Positions 44,928 to 53,884 of a stretch of 64,000 nucleotides of DNA are shown one piece after another. The stretch lies in contig NZ_NIUB01000011.1 of the NCBI RefSeq assembly GCF_002197815.1, positions 1 to 64,000 of the forward strand. Reading direction: 5' to 3'. The translations under genes were made by a program, and so were the position numbers. The notes beneath the pieces were generated by a model. It searched no databases, had not been told where the DNA came from, and was given only the letters and a program-made list of their open reading frames with translations. The DNA comes from Pseudomonas oleovorans subsp. oleovorans. GTDB lineage: Bacteria > Pseudomonadota > Gammaproteobacteria > Pseudomonadales > Pseudomonadaceae. How positions within the stretch are numbered: the stretch's first letter is position 1; every line of letters starts with the position of its first letter.

Positions 44928-45943
44928 TGAGCGCATCGAAAATGCCCACGCCGCAACCGGCCGAACGGGTCGGCGCGGCGCCGCGCAACAAGGTGGTCGA
45001 CGGCCCGGCGGACGAGCCGGATTTTCGCACGCTGTTCCATGCCTGGCTGGAAAGCCACCGCGCCAGCCTGGTCGACAGCCTGCGCCGCCTGGCGCGTCAG
45101 CCCATCGGCAGTTTCTTCACCTGCCTGGTGATGGCCGTGGCGTTGAGCCTGCCCATGGGTCTGTCGCTGCTGTTGGACAACGTCGAGAAGCTCGGCGGCT
45201 CCTGGCAGCGTGCGGCGCAGATTTCCCTGTTCCTCGACATGTCGGCCGGCGAGCGCGATGGTCAGGCACTGCGCGGGCAGATCGCGGCGATGGATGACGT
45301 TGCCGAGGCCGAATGGATCAGCCGCGAACAGGCACTGGAAGAGTTCCAGCAGCTGTCCGGTCTGGGTCAGGCGCTCAAGGAGTTGCCGGATAATCCGCTG
45401 CCCGGCGTGGTGCTGGTAACGCCCAAGGAAGTCGACAAGGCCAAGCTTGAGGCCCTGCGCCAGCGCCTGGCGGAGCTGCCCAAGGTAGAGCAGGCGCAGC
45501 TCGATCTGGTCTGGGTCGAGCGCCTGACTGCCATCCTCAAACTGGGTGATCGTTTCGTCTTCGGCCTCAGCCTGCTGCTGATTCTGGCGCTGCTGCTGGT
45601 GATCGGTAACACCATCCGCCTGCATATCGAAAACCGCCGTGCCGAGATCGAAGTGATCAAGCTGGTGGGCGGCACCGATGGCTATGTACGCCGTCCCTTC
45701 CTTTATATGGGCGCGTTGTACGGTTTTGGCGCAGGCATCTTCGCCTGGTTGCTGCTGGCCTTCGGGCTGGATTGGCTGAACGATGCTGTAGTACGTTTGG
45801 CCGGTCTTTACGGTAGCGATTTCGCGCTGGGTGGCGTACCTTCTTCTGATGGTTTTTCGCTGCTGTTTGGCGCCGTGCTGTTGGGCTATATTGGCGCCTG
45901 GCTGGCGGTGGCGCGTCATCTGAACGAACTTGCACCCCGTTAG
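44927..45943 (+). CDS. ftsX: Cell-division membrane protein FtsX
   Basis: FtsX is the four-helix membrane partner of FtsE; its periplasmic loop controls amidase activation at the septum. The 338-aa protein has a long cytosolic N-terminus (about 1-60), TM1 (FFTCLVMAVALSLPMGLSLLL), a periplasmic domain (about 85-205) and three C-terminal helices with the conserved IRLHIENRRAEIEVIKLVGGTDGYVRRPF loop. It is the last gene of the operon, followed by rpoH after 143 bp. Confidence 0.96.
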   Translation: MSASKMPTPQPAERVGAAPRNKVVDGPADEPDFRTLFHAWLESHRASLVDSLRRLARQPIGSFFTCLVMAVALSLPMGLSLLLDNVEKLGGSWQRAAQISLFLDMSAGERDGQALRGQIAAMDDVAEAEWISREQALEEFQQLSGLGQALKELPDNPLPGVVLVTPKEVDKAKLEALRQRLAELPKVEQAQLDLVWVERLTAILKLGDRFVFGLSLLLILALLLVIGNTIRLHIENRRAEIEVIKLVGGTDGYVRRPFLYMGALYGFGAGIFAWLLLAFGLDWLNDAVVRLAGLYGSDFALGGVPSSDGFSLLFGAVLLGYIGAWLAVARHLNELAPR

Positions 45944-46017
45944 GGCGTTGTTCGGTAAGGCTGAACGCAGGCTGACAAGTCATTGTTTTGGTTGATATTG
46001 ACTATCTCTCAGGGAAC

Positions 46018-46026
46018 TTATCCACA
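46018..46026 (+). promoter_or_regulatory. DnaA box upstream of rpoH
   Basis: TTATCCACA is a perfect match to the consensus DnaA box, 61 bp before the rpoH start. In E. coli DnaA binds the rpoH promoter region, so the position is suggestive. A single 9-mer is weak evidence alone. Confidence 0.45.
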
Positions 46027-46028
46027 GG

Positions 46029-46057
46029 TTTTGCATCAGATGGCTCAGTGCTACACT
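46029..46057 (+). promoter_or_regulatory. Possible rpoH promoter
   Basis: TACACT (46052-46057) is a fair -10. A -35-like TTTTGC/TTTGCA lies 16-17 bp upstream (46029-46035). Transcription would begin about 22-24 bp before the rpoH start codon, just after the DnaA box. Confidence 0.4.
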
Positions 46058-46086
46058 GCACGAGTTTCGTGAATCGGAGGATTCGA

Positions 46087-46941
46087 ATGTCCACTTCCTT
46101 GCAATCTGTCCATGCTCTGGTTCCAGGCGCCAACCTGGAAGCGTACGTGCATGCGGTCAACAGCATTCCGCTGCTGACGCCTGAGCAGGAGCGTGAACTG
46201 GCCGAAAATCTCTTTTACCAGCAGGATCTCGAGGCCGCCCGCCAGATGGTGTTGGCCCACCTGCGTTTCGTGGTGCATATCGCGCGCAGCTACTCCGGCT
46301 ATGGTCTGGCCCAGGCCGACCTGATCCAGGAAGGCAATGTCGGCCTGATGAAGGCGGTCAAGCGCTTCAATCCGGAAATGGGCGTGCGTCTGGTGTCCTT
46401 CGCCGTGCACTGGATCCGTGCCGAGATCCACGAGTTCATCCTGAAGAACTGGCGCATCGTCAAAGTGGCCACCACCAAGGCCCAGCGCAAACTGTTCTTC
46501 AACCTGCGCAGCCAGAAGAAGCGTCTGGCCTGGCTGAACAACGATGAAGTGACCGCCGTGGCCGCAAGCCTGGGCGTCGAGCTGCACGAAGTGCGCGAGA
46601 TGGAAAGTCGCCTGACCGGCCAGGACATGGCCTTCGACCCGGCTGCCGATGCCGACGATGACAGTGCCTTCCAGTCACCCGCGCATTATCTGGAAGACCA
46701 TCGTTACGACCCGGCTCGTCAGCTCGAGGATGCCGATTGGAGCGACAGTTCCAGCAGCAACCTGCACGAAGCGCTGGAAAGCCTGGACGAGCGCAGCCGC
46801 GACATCCTCTACCAGCGCTGGCTGGCCGAGGAGAAGGCGACGCTGCACGACCTAGCCGCCAAGTACAATGTGTCGGCCGAGCGTATTCGTCAGCTTGAAA
46901 AGAACGCGATGAACAAGCTCAAAGGCTATATCGCCGCCTGA
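46087..46941 (+). CDS. rpoH: Heat-shock sigma factor sigma32
   Basis: RpoH directs RNA polymerase to heat-shock promoters. The 284-aa protein has region 2 ([37 protein letters not shown]), the RpoH-specific box ([15 protein letters not shown]) and region 4 with a helix-turn-helix ([28 protein letters not shown]). The ATG at 46087 has GGAGG seven bases upstream; the longer frame from 45988 runs through the promoter region. It follows ftsX and ends at a strong terminator. Confidence 0.97.
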   Translation: MSTSLQSVHALVPGANLEAYVHAVNSIPLLTPEQERELAENLFYQQDLEAARQMVLAHLRFVVHIARSYSGYGLAQADLIQEGNVGLMKAVKRFNPEMGVRLVSFAVHWIRAEIHEFILKNWRIVKVATTKAQRKLFFNLRSQKKRLAWLNNDEVTAVAASLGVELHEVREMESRLTGQDMAFDPAADADDDSAFQSPAHYLEDHRYDPARQLEDADWSDSSSSNLHEALESLDERSRDILYQRWLAEEKATLHDLAAKYNVSAERIRQLEKNAMNKLKGYIAA

Positions 46942-46957
46942 GTCTGCCGTTACCCCG

Positions 46958-46986
46958 AAAAGCCGCACCCTGGTGCGGCTTTTTTC
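46958..46986 (+). terminator. rpoH terminator
   Basis: AGCCGCAC / GTGCGGCT stem with CCTG loop, preceded by AAA and followed by TTTTTTC. A textbook Rho-independent terminator, 17 nt past the stop codon. Confidence 0.9.
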
Positions 46987-47003
46987 TGTCTGGAGCGATT
47001 GCC

Positions 47004-47615
47004 TTGAACAAAGCCCCACTGAAAGCGCAGCACTGGCTGATATTCGCGCTCGTCGCCGCGCTGTTCTTCGCCTGGGGTGCCTGGCTGATGCGCAGTACCG
47101 AGGTTGAGCCGGTGGCCAATCTGCAGCAGTGGCGTGATGTGCTGTTGCAGCCGCTGGCCGAAGACGAGTTGATGCTGCGTGAGGTGCAGGCGTCAGCGCC
47201 AGGCGAGCTGTGGCTGGCGCCGCGCCTGGACTGCGCACGGCTTTTCTATCGTGCGTCGCTCGACGGGGAAGAGGGCGACTGGTTGCTCGAGGCGGAGGTT
47301 AGGTTAAGCCTTGAGCAGCGCAACAGTCTGATGGCGGCGCAGGGCCTTCAGGCCGGTGATGCCGAGTTGGCCCTTGGTCAATCACTGGTCGATCAGATGG
47401 CTGGTTTTTCCATCGCCAGCCTCAATCTGAGTGCCCCGCAAGCGCTGGCCAGCGACCGCCTGGCTGCCAGTCTCGGGCAGCCACGCTTGACGTTGGAGCT
47501 GGCCGAAGGCCAGGCCTGGGTCTATCCACAATGGGGGCTGACCGTGCATCTGCAGGGCGACGAGGTCGAGCTGTTGCACGCCGTCCCGCGCAAGGCTTTT
47601 CGCGCTACCCGCTAG
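47004..47615 (+). CDS. Membrane-anchored protein of unknown function
   Basis: This 203-aa protein has one N-terminal membrane helix (LIFALVAALFFAWGAWLM, about residues 12-30) and a periplasmic remainder with no motif I recognise. The start is a TTG at 47004 with GGAG eight bases upstream. A similar uncharacterised gene follows rpoH in P. aeruginosa, as I recall. It is convergent with mtgA, with one base between the stop codons, so shared 3' control is possible. Confidence 0.75.
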   Translation: MNKAPLKAQHWLIFALVAALFFAWGAWLMRSTEVEPVANLQQWRDVLLQPLAEDELMLREVQASAPGELWLAPRLDCARLFYRASLDGEEGDWLLEAEVRLSLEQRNSLMAAQGLQAGDAELALGQSLVDQMAGFSIASLNLSAPQALASDRLAASLGQPRLTLELAEGQAWVYPQWGLTVHLQGDEVELLHAVPRKAFRATR

Positions 47616-47616
47616 C

Positions 47617-48345
47617 TTACAGCCAGCGCGGCCACCAATCGGGGCGCTGCGGCTTGAGTTGATTGAGGTAGTGGCTGCCCCCCAACTGATTCATTTGCTG
47701 GCGAATCCAGGCTGCGCGGCGATTGACGTAGGCGTCCGGTCGGCCTGCGCTCCAACGCAGCGGGTTAGGTAGCACCGCTGCCAGCTGGCTGGCCTGCTGG
47801 CGATTGAGATAAGGCGCGCCGACACCGAAATGGTGTTGTGCCGCGGCTTCGGCGCCAAAGATGCCATCGCCCCACTCGACGCTATTGAGGTACACCTCAA
47901 GGATGCGTTCTTTCGACCAGAGCACTTCGATCAGTGCGGTGAACCAGGCTTCCAGCCCTTTGCGCAGCCAACTGCGTCCGGACCAGAGAAACAGGTTCTT
48001 CGCCACCTGCTGGCTGAGGGTGCTGGCGCCTCTTAGTGAGCCGCCGCTCTGGTTATGCGCCAGCGCCGCCTGAATCGCGCCGACATCGAACCCCCAGTGT
48101 TCGGCGAATTTCTGGTCTTCAGCGGCGATCACCGCCATCTTCAGGTGATCCGGGAGTTCTTTCCAGGGGCGCCACTGGCGCTTCAGCTCGATGGGCTGTT
48201 CGCTGCCCCAGGATTCGATCTTGCGCTCGATCATCAAGGCCGTGCCGGGCGGCGGCACCCAGCGCAACACGAGCACCAGCAAGGCGCTGGCCAGCATCAG
48301 CCAGAGCAGCAGTTTCAGCAGGCGGCGGGTCAGGGCTCGAAGCAT
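47617..48345 (-). CDS. mtgA: Monofunctional peptidoglycan glycosyltransferase
   Basis: MtgA polymerises lipid II into glycan strands at the periplasmic face of the inner membrane. The 242-aa protein has one N-terminal helix (about 10-29) and a GT51 domain with the catalytic glutamate E76 (VIAAEDQKFAEHWGFD), GASTLSQQVAKNLFL and RKGLEAWFTALIEVLWSKERILEVYLNSVEWG. No transpeptidase domain follows. The ATG at 48345 is chosen; a TTG four codons upstream is the alternative. Confidence 0.95.
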   Translation of the reverse strand: MLRALTRRLLKLLLWLMLASALLVLVLRWVPPPGTALMIERKIESWGSEQPIELKRQWRPWKELPDHLKMAVIAAEDQKFAEHWGFDVGAIQAALAHNQSGGSLRGASTLSQQVAKNLFLWSGRSWLRKGLEAWFTALIEVLWSKERILEVYLNSVEWGDGIFGAEAAAQHHFGVGAPYLNRQQASQLAAVLPNPLRWSAGRPDAYVNRRAAWIRQQMNQLGGSHYLNQLKPQRPDWWPRWL

Positions 48346-48382
48346 GGGGTCTCGCAATGATTGGGCGTGGCGCTATTAAAAC

Positions 48383-48570
48383 AAAAAATCGCCGGGAGCG
48401 ATTTTTGACGTCGGCTCTGCCGACGGCCCACAGGGTTGCCGCCAGGGATGGCAGGCAGCAAAAAATCGCCGGGAGCGATTTTTGACGTCGGCTCTGCCGA
48501 CGGCCCGCTAGGGTTACCGCCAGGGATGGCAGGTAGCAAAAAATCGCCGGCAGCGATTTTTGACATCGGC
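48383..48570. repeat. Three-unit tandem hairpin repeat
   Basis: A 77-78-bp unit starts at 48383, 48460 and 48538; the third is partial. Each unit begins with a hairpin, AAAAATCGC-cggga-GCGATTTTT, which looks like a terminator on both strands, followed by a second small stem (GTCGGCtctGCCGAC) and a less conserved 30 bp. It fills most of the 337-bp space between divergent mtgA and the DUF423 gene. Confidence 0.85.
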
Positions 48571-48682
48571 TTGTACATTTCCGCGACACCACAGGCTTGG
48601 GCGCCGGTGTGACAATAACGACCATCTCGCCACACGAGCCAGTGGTTAAACTGCGCTCTGGTCGATCTATCCAGGAGTTTCC

Positions 48683-49054
48683 ATGGCTCGTCTCTGGCTG
48701 TTGCTATCCGCTTTTGCCGGCTTTACCGGTGTCGCTCTGGGCGCCTTTGCCGCTCACGGTCTGAAGAGCCGCCTGACGCCCGAGTATCTGGCGGTGTTCC
48801 AGACCGGTACGCACTATCAGCTCATCCATGCGCTGGCTCTGTTCGGTGTCGGTCTGCTGGCGCTGCATATGCCCGGACGCTTGGTAAACCTGGCCGGTGG
48901 CGCTTTCGCCGTGGGTATCCTGCTGTTCTCTGGCAGCCTCTACCTGCTGACGCTCAGCGGTATCGGCAAGCTTGGCATGATCACCCCGTTCGGCGGCGTT
49001 GCCTTCCTGATCGGCTGGCTATGCCTGGGTTTGGCGGCCTGGAGACTGGCCTGA
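48683..49054 (+). CDS. DUF423 membrane protein
   Basis: This 123-aa inner-membrane protein has four hydrophobic segments and belongs to DUF423 (YgdD-like). The N-terminus ALGAFAAHGLKSRLTPEYLAVFQTGTHYQLIHALALFGVG and the C-terminal MITPFGGVAFLIGWLCLG are diagnostic. The function is unknown. AGGAG lies seven bases before the ATG. It is divergent from mtgA. Confidence 0.9.
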   Translation: MARLWLLLSAFAGFTGVALGAFAAHGLKSRLTPEYLAVFQTGTHYQLIHALALFGVGLLALHMPGRLVNLAGGAFAVGILLFSGSLYLLTLSGIGKLGMITPFGGVAFLIGWLCLGLAAWRLA

Positions 49055-49094
49055 CCCTGGCGTCAGAAATGAGGACGAATGGCGCCTTTTAGCC

Positions 49095-49123
49095 TTGGTC
49101 GTGGCCAGTTAACGGGCTAGAAT
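49095..49123 (+). promoter_or_regulatory. thiSG promoter
   Basis: TTGGTC (49095-49100), a 17-bp spacer and TAGAAT (49118-49123) precede thiS by about 33 bp. The -10 is strong and the -35 partial. I see no TPP riboswitch between the DUF423 gene and thiS; the leader is too short. Confidence 0.5.
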
Positions 49124-49156
49124 GCCGGCCCTCTTTCCAGTTGTGACCGAGTCGTC

Positions 49157-49357
49157 ATGCGTATCCAGTTGAATGGTGAACCCTTCGAACTGCCGGATAA
49201 CCAGAGCGTCGCCGACCTGTTGGTTCGCCTCGACCTGACCGGGCGCCGTGTGGCGGTCGAGCTCAATCTGGACATCGTTCCACGCAGCCAGCACGACAGC
49301 ACTCAGCTCGCCGAGGGCGATCAGGTGGAAGTGGTGCACGCCATCGGCGGCGGCTGA
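49157..49357 (+). CDS. thiS: Sulfur carrier protein ThiS
   Basis: ThiS carries sulfur as a C-terminal thiocarboxylate for the thiazole ring of thiamine. The 66-aa protein has the ubiquitin-like fold pattern and ends in the required Gly-Gly (VEVVHAIGGG). It lies 18 bp before thiG, its partner enzyme, with which it forms an operon. Confidence 0.96.
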   Translation: MRIQLNGEPFELPDNQSVADLLVRLDLTGRRVAVELNLDIVPRSQHDSTQLAEGDQVEVVHAIGGG

Positions 49358-49375
49358 CCTCACGAGGAGTATTCC

Positions 49376-50170
49376 ATGAGCCAAGTTCGCAGCGACAAGC
49401 CCTTCACCCTGGCCGGTCGTACGTTCCAGTCGCGCCTGCTGGTCGGTACCGGCAAGTACAAGGATATGGACGAGACCCGTGACGCCATCGCGGCTTCCGG
49501 TGCCGAGATCGTCACCGTGGCCGTGCGTCGCACCAACATCGGCCAGAACCCCGGTGAACCGAACCTGCTCGACGTGATCAGCCCGGACCAGTACACCATC
49601 CTGCCCAATACCGCCGGCTGCTATGACGCTGTCGAGGCCGTGCGCACCTGCCGCCTGGCGCGTGAGCTGCTCGATGGCCGCAACCTGGTCAAGCTGGAAG
49701 TGCTGGCCGACCAGAAAACCCTGTTCCCCAACGTCATCGAAACCATCAAGGCCGCCGAAGTGCTGGTCAAGGACGGTTTCGACGTCATGGTCTACACCAG
49801 TGACGACCCGATCATCGCCCGCCAACTGGCCGAGATCGGCTGCATCGCGGTGATGCCGCTGGCCGGCCTGATCGGCTCGGGCCTGGGTATCTGCAACCCC
49901 TACAACCTGCGCATCATCCTCGAGGAGTCGAAGGTGCCGGTGCTGGTCGATGCCGGCGTGGGCACGGCCTCCGACGCCACCATCGCCATGGAACTGGGCT
50001 GCGAGGCCGTGCTGATGAACAGCGCCATCGCCGAAGCGCAGAATCCGGTGCTGATGGCGCGCGCCATGCAGTATGCCGTCGAGGCTGGCCGCCTGGCCTA
50101 CCTGGCCGGTCGCATGCCGAAGAAACTCTATGCCAGTGCGTCGTCGCCGCTGACTGGCCTGATCAACTAA
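49376..50170 (+). CDS. thiG: Thiazole synthase ThiG
   Basis: ThiG builds the thiazole phosphate from deoxyxylulose phosphate, dehydroglycine and ThiS-thiocarboxylate. The 264-aa TIM-barrel protein shows [14 protein letters not shown], the Schiff-base lysine in LVKLEVLAD, and the phosphate-binding [11 protein letters not shown] and [17 protein letters not shown] precedes the ATG. The thiS-thiG-trmB order matches P. aeruginosa. Confidence 0.97.
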   Translation: MSQVRSDKPFTLAGRTFQSRLLVGTGKYKDMDETRDAIAASGAEIVTVAVRRTNIGQNPGEPNLLDVISPDQYTILPNTAGCYDAVEAVRTCRLARELLDGRNLVKLEVLADQKTLFPNVIETIKAAEVLVKDGFDVMVYTSDDPIIARQLAEIGCIAVMPLAGLIGSGLGICNPYNLRIILEESKVPVLVDAGVGTASDATIAMELGCEAVLMNSAIAEAQNPVLMARAMQYAVEAGRLAYLAGRMPKKLYASASSPLTGLIN

Positions 50171-50237
50171 GGATGACGATTGGCTGCGTGCCGGTCCGCC
50201 GGCGCGCCAGTCGTAACGCAATCTACAAGAGTCCAGC

Positions 50238-50954
50238 ATGACCGATACCCAACAGCCCGAACTGACCGAAGACGGTCGCCAGCGCCGTACCATCAAGAGC
50301 TTCGTGATGCGTGCCGGGCGCATGACCGAGGGCCAGCAGCGCGGCATCGACAAGGGCTGGCCGTTGTTCGGCCTGGAGCTGGAAGATGGTCTGCGCGACT
50401 TCGACCAAGTGTTCGGTCGCAGTGCGCCGCGCACCTTCGAGATCGGCTTCGGTATGGGCCACTCCACCCTGGAGATGGCTGCTGCTGCGCCTGAACAGGA
50501 TTTCATCGGTGTCGAGGTACACAAGCCTGGCGTGGGTGCGCTGCTCAACGGTGCGATGACGCAGGGCCTCAGCAACCTGCGGGTCTACAGCTGCGATGCG
50601 CTGGAGGTGCTGCGTGACTGCGTGGCCGACGCCAGCCTCGATCGCGTGCTGCTGTTCTTCCCCGACCCCTGGCACAAGTCGCGCCACCACAAGCGCCGCA
50701 TCGTCCAGCCGGCTTTTGCCGAGCTGGTGCGCAGCAAGTTGAAGATCGGTGGTGTGCTGCACATGGCTACCGATTGGGAGAACTACGCCGAGCACATGCT
50801 CGAAGTGATGAATGCAGCGCCGGGCTATCGCAACCTGGCGGCCGATGGCACCTACGTGCCGCGTCCCGAGGAGCGTCCGGTGACCAAGTTCGAACGTCGT
50901 GGCGAGCGTCTCGGCCATGGCGTGTGGGATCTGAAGTTTCAGCGTCAGGAGTGA
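50238..50954 (+). CDS. trmB: tRNA m7G46 methyltransferase
   Basis: TrmB methylates N7 of G46 in the tRNA variable loop. The 238-aa protein has [21 protein letters not shown], the SAM motif [14 protein letters not shown] and the TrmB signature [15 protein letters not shown]. Length and order are typical. It is followed by 356 bp without a gene, holding a palindromic repeat. Confidence 0.96.
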   Translation: MTDTQQPELTEDGRQRRTIKSFVMRAGRMTEGQQRGIDKGWPLFGLELEDGLRDFDQVFGRSAPRTFEIGFGMGHSTLEMAAAAPEQDFIGVEVHKPGVGALLNGAMTQGLSNLRVYSCDALEVLRDCVADASLDRVLLFFPDPWHKSRHHKRRIVQPAFAELVRSKLKIGGVLHMATDWENYAEHMLEVMNAAPGYRNLAADGTYVPRPEERPVTKFERRGERLGHGVWDLKFQRQE

Positions 50955-51058
50955 TTGCCGAACGATCCTGTCCGTAGGGATCGCCCGTATATAGAACCGG
51001 CAGGATGCACGATTAGATCGGGATAACCCGACGGCCAGGACGGCGCCTCACCTCAGAA

Positions 51059-51221
51059 CCTGCTCACGATCTGCTGCGCGTCGGCGCTACTGCGTTAAAA
51101 ACAAGCTCGGAATGCTCATTTACCACTCGTAAAGTCGAGCGCGACTCCGACCGTTCCTCGCTTGTTTTTGCGGGGCCGCCATCGGTGTTGTATCGCTCTA
51201 GCTCGCGAGATCGTGAGCAGG
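51059..51221. repeat. MITE-like palindromic element
   Basis: Terminal inverted arms CCTGCTCACGATCT (51059-51072) and AGATCGTGAGCAGG (51208-51221) are perfect. Inside, AAAAACAAGC (51097-51106) pairs with GCTTGTTTTT (51160-51169). The 163-bp element has no gene and fills most of the space between trmB and the DUF1329 gene. From memory, similar sequences are dispersed in Pseudomonas genomes. Confidence 0.75.
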
Positions 51222-51310
51222 CTCTCAGAACACAACAAAGACAAGCGCACCTGCAAGGTGCGCGGACAATAGCGGCGCCGCTGTCATGTCGTCGCGAGGA
51301 GAGCATTGCG

Positions 51311-52651
51311 TTGAGATCGGTTTCCCTACTTCTGCTGAGCGCCCTGGCGTTTCAGGCCCAGGCCAGCGTCGATGCCAGCCAGGCTGCACGTCTGGGTCAG
51401 GAACTGACCCCGCTGGGCGGCGAGCGCGCTGCCAATGCCAGTGGCACCATCCCAGCCTGGACGGGTGGCCTGGCCACGCCGCCGGCCAACTACCAGCCGG
51501 GTATGCACCACCCGGATCCTTACGCGGATGACAACCTGTTGTATCGCGTCGACAGCCAGAATCTGGCGCAGTACGAGCAACAGTTGCCGGTCGGCCTCAA
51601 GACGCTGCTGCAGCAGAACCCAAGCTTCTATTTGCGCGTATTCCCGACTCGCCGCAGTGCAGCTGCGCCGCAGCGCATCTACGACGCCACCCGCTTCAAT
51701 GCACTGAATGCCGAGCTGATTTCTGGCGGTAACGGTGTTCAGGGCGCTGCGGCCGGTGTGCCGTTTCCGATACCGCAGAATGGCCAGGAGGCCATCTGGA
51801 ACCACATCATGCGCTACCGTGGCGACCAGATCAGCATGGTCACCAACCAGGCAGCGGTGCTCGCCAACGGCGGCTACAACTTGCTCAAGCTCGAGCGCGA
51901 CATCTATTTCCTCTACGGTCGCGAAGGTGTGGCCCCGCAGGATCTGGACAACACTCTGTTCTACTACAAGTACAAGGTGGTGGCGCCGGCCAAGCTGGCC
52001 GGTTCGGCGCTGGTGGTGCAGGAGACCCTCGACCAGGTGCTGGCGATTCGCAAGGCCTGGCGCTTCAATCGTGGTGAGCGCCGTGTGCGCCGTCTGCCGA
52101 TGCTTGCCTACGACACCCTGCAGCCCGATACCAACGGCATGGCCACGGCCGACCAGGTGGACGCCTACAACGGCGCACCGGATCGCTACGCATGGCAACT
52201 GCTGGGCAAGCGCGAGATGCTGGTGCCGTACAACAGTTATGCCGTGCACCAGCAGGGCATCCCCTACGCCGATATTCTTCAGGCCCGGCACATCAACCCC
52301 GCGCTGCTGCGCTATGAATTGCACCGCGTTTGGGTGGTGGAGGCGGATCTGCGCACGGGCTTCAGCCATCCATATGCCAAGCGCCGCTTTTACCTGGACG
52401 AAGACAGCTGGCAGATTCTTGCCGTCGACCTGTACGACCGCAGCGGCAATCTGATTGGCCTGCAGGAAGCGCATCCGATCAGCTATTACGACGTGCCCAT
52501 GTTCGGTTCCACGCTTGAAACCGTCTATGACTTCAAGGGCGGGCGCTACTTCGCCGATGGTCTGGACAACAACGAGAAGATGTACGACTTCAATGCCCGG
52601 CTGAGCCCGCGCGACTTCACCCCGCAGGCCCTGCGCCGCGAAGGCAACTGA
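51311..52651 (+). CDS. DUF1329 exported protein
   Basis: This 446-aa exported protein is of the DUF1329 family, related in fold to outer-membrane lipoprotein carriers. The signal peptide is MRSVSLLLLSALAFQAQA, cut near residue 18. Family features include GQELTPLGGERAANASGTIPAWTGG near the mature N-terminus and RRFYLDEDSWQILAVDLYD near the end. DUF1329 members are often found with outer-membrane DUF1302 proteins or RND transporters; none lies here. The start is a TTG at 51311 with GAGGAG nine bases upstream. Its role is unknown. Confidence 0.85.
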   Translation: MRSVSLLLLSALAFQAQASVDASQAARLGQELTPLGGERAANASGTIPAWTGGLATPPANYQPGMHHPDPYADDNLLYRVDSQNLAQYEQQLPVGLKTLLQQNPSFYLRVFPTRRSAAAPQRIYDATRFNALNAELISGGNGVQGAAAGVPFPIPQNGQEAIWNHIMRYRGDQISMVTNQAAVLANGGYNLLKLERDIYFLYGREGVAPQDLDNTLFYYKYKVVAPAKLAGSALVVQETLDQVLAIRKAWRFNRGERRVRRLPMLAYDTLQPDTNGMATADQVDAYNGAPDRYAWQLLGKREMLVPYNSYAVHQQGIPYADILQARHINPALLRYELHRVWVVEADLRTGFSHPYAKRRFYLDEDSWQILAVDLYDRSGNLIGLQEAHPISYYDVPMFGSTLETVYDFKGGRYFADGLDNNEKMYDFNARLSPRDFTPQALRREGN

Positions 52652-52730
52652 GCCACGGGCTGCACTGGCGGCCTGTGCTGTGCTGCTCCGCTGTTTGATC
52701 CGTGGCAATACCGCCGCCGCCCGTTGGGCT

Positions 52731-52752
52731 AGAGTCAGATATCTCGGACTCT
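52731..52752. promoter_or_regulatory. Inverted repeat upstream of the alcohol dehydrogenase gene
   Basis: AGAGTC and GACTCT flank a 10-bp centre containing GATATC. It ends 15 bp before the start codon, so a bound regulator could block initiation. No cognate regulator gene lies next to it. Confidence 0.35.
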
Positions 52753-52767
52753 AATGAGGGCAAGGCC

Positions 52768-53844
52768 ATGAGCCTGATGAAAGCGGCTGTGTTTATCGAA
52801 CCCGGGCGTATCGAACTGGTGGACAAACCGATTCCACCAGTCGGGGCCAACGATGCGCTGGTGCGTATCACCACTACCACCATCTGCGGCACCGACGTAC
52901 ACATTCTCAAGGGGGAGTACCCGGTGGCCAGTGGGCTGACCGTGGGTCACGAGCCGGTGGGGGTGATCGAGAAGCTGGGCGCCAATGTGCAGGGCTATCA
53001 GGAAGGCCAGCGGGTCATCGCCGGCGCCATCTGTCCCAGCTTCACCTCCTACGCCTGCCAGGATGGTTATCCGGCCCAGGATGGTGGCTGCCAGTGCCAC
53101 GGTTACAAACCCATGGGCGGCTGGCGCTTCGGCAACAGCATCGACGGCACCCAGGCCGAATATGTGCTGGTTCCCGACGCCCAGGCCAATCTGGCGCCGG
53201 TACCGGATGGCCTGAGCGACGAGCAGGTGCTGATGTGTCCGGACATCATGTCCACCGGTTTTGCCGGTGCCGAGGCGGCCAATATCAAGATCGGCGATGT
53301 GGTGGCGGTGTTCGCCCAGGGGCCGATTGGCCTGTGCGCCACCGCCGGAGCCAAGTTGCGCGGGGCCAGCACGATCATCGCCATCGATGGTGTCGACGAA
53401 CGCCTGCGTATTGCCCGCCAGCTCGGCGCCGACGTCACCCTGAATTTCCGCGAAGTGGACGTGGTGGACGAGATCTTCAAGCTCACCGGCGGCCGTGGCG
53501 TGGATGCCTCGATCGAGGCGCTGGGCCTGCAGAGCACCTTCGAACAGGCGTTGCGGGTGCTCAAGCCGGGCGGCACGCTGTCCAGTCTGGGGGTTTACTC
53601 CAGCGACCTGACCATTCCACTGGGTGCCTTCCACGCCGGGCTGGGCGACCACCGTATCGTTACCTCGCTGTGCCCGGGGGGCAAGGAACGCATGCGCCGT
53701 TTGCTCAATGTGGTGGCCTCCGAGCGCGTCGACCTCGGCGCGTTGGTCACTCACCAGTATCGCTTGGAGAACATCGTCGAGGCCTACGACCTGTTCGCCA
53801 ATCAGCGCGACGGCGTACTCAAGGTGGCGATCAAGCCATTCTGA
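52768..53844 (+). CDS. Zinc-dependent secondary alcohol dehydrogenase-like protein
   Basis: This 358-aa medium-chain NAD(P)-dependent dehydrogenase has the catalytic zinc ligands CGTD and GHEPVG, the nucleotide-binding VVAVFAQGPIGLCATAGAKLRGA, and the C-terminal LCPGGKERMRRL and LVTHQYRLENIVEAYDLF, close to the clostridial/Thermoanaerobacter secondary-alcohol dehydrogenase group. The structural-zinc loop is atypical, with cysteines in a short CQDG...CQCHG segment. The substrate is not evident. The ATG at 52768 follows AGGGCAAGG. It ends at a bidirectional hairpin. Confidence 0.88.
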   Translation: MSLMKAAVFIEPGRIELVDKPIPPVGANDALVRITTTTICGTDVHILKGEYPVASGLTVGHEPVGVIEKLGANVQGYQEGQRVIAGAICPSFTSYACQDGYPAQDGGCQCHGYKPMGGWRFGNSIDGTQAEYVLVPDAQANLAPVPDGLSDEQVLMCPDIMSTGFAGAEAANIKIGDVVAVFAQGPIGLCATAGAKLRGASTIIAIDGVDERLRIARQLGADVTLNFREVDVVDEIFKLTGGRGVDASIEALGLQSTFEQALRVLKPGGTLSSLGVYSSDLTIPLGAFHAGLGDHRIVTSLCPGGKERMRRLLNVVASERVDLGALVTHQYRLENIVEAYDLFANQRDGVLKVAIKPF

Positions 53845-53850
53845 AGCCTT

Positions 53851-53882
53851 CGTCCTGCGCGTCGCTGATGACGCGCAGGACG
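53851..53882. terminator. Bidirectional terminator
   Basis: A 13-bp perfect stem (CGTCCTGCGCGTC) with a 6-nt loop fills the space between the convergent alcohol dehydrogenase and DUF3392 genes. Confidence 0.8.
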
Positions 53883-53884
53883 AT

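Noticed and set aside
48383..48570. CRISPR-like tandem repeats
   Set aside because: Units are 77-78 bp with no unique spacers between short repeats and no cas genes nearby. They are tandem hairpins.
48330..48635. Short open frames across the hairpin array that could be called hypothetical proteins
   Set aside because: Their repeated peptide comes only from translating the tandem DNA repeat, and there is no ribosome-binding site or conserved domain.
49055..49156. TPP riboswitch before thiS
   Set aside because: Only about 30 nt lie between the likely transcription start and thiS, too short for a THI element, and no conserved core is visible.
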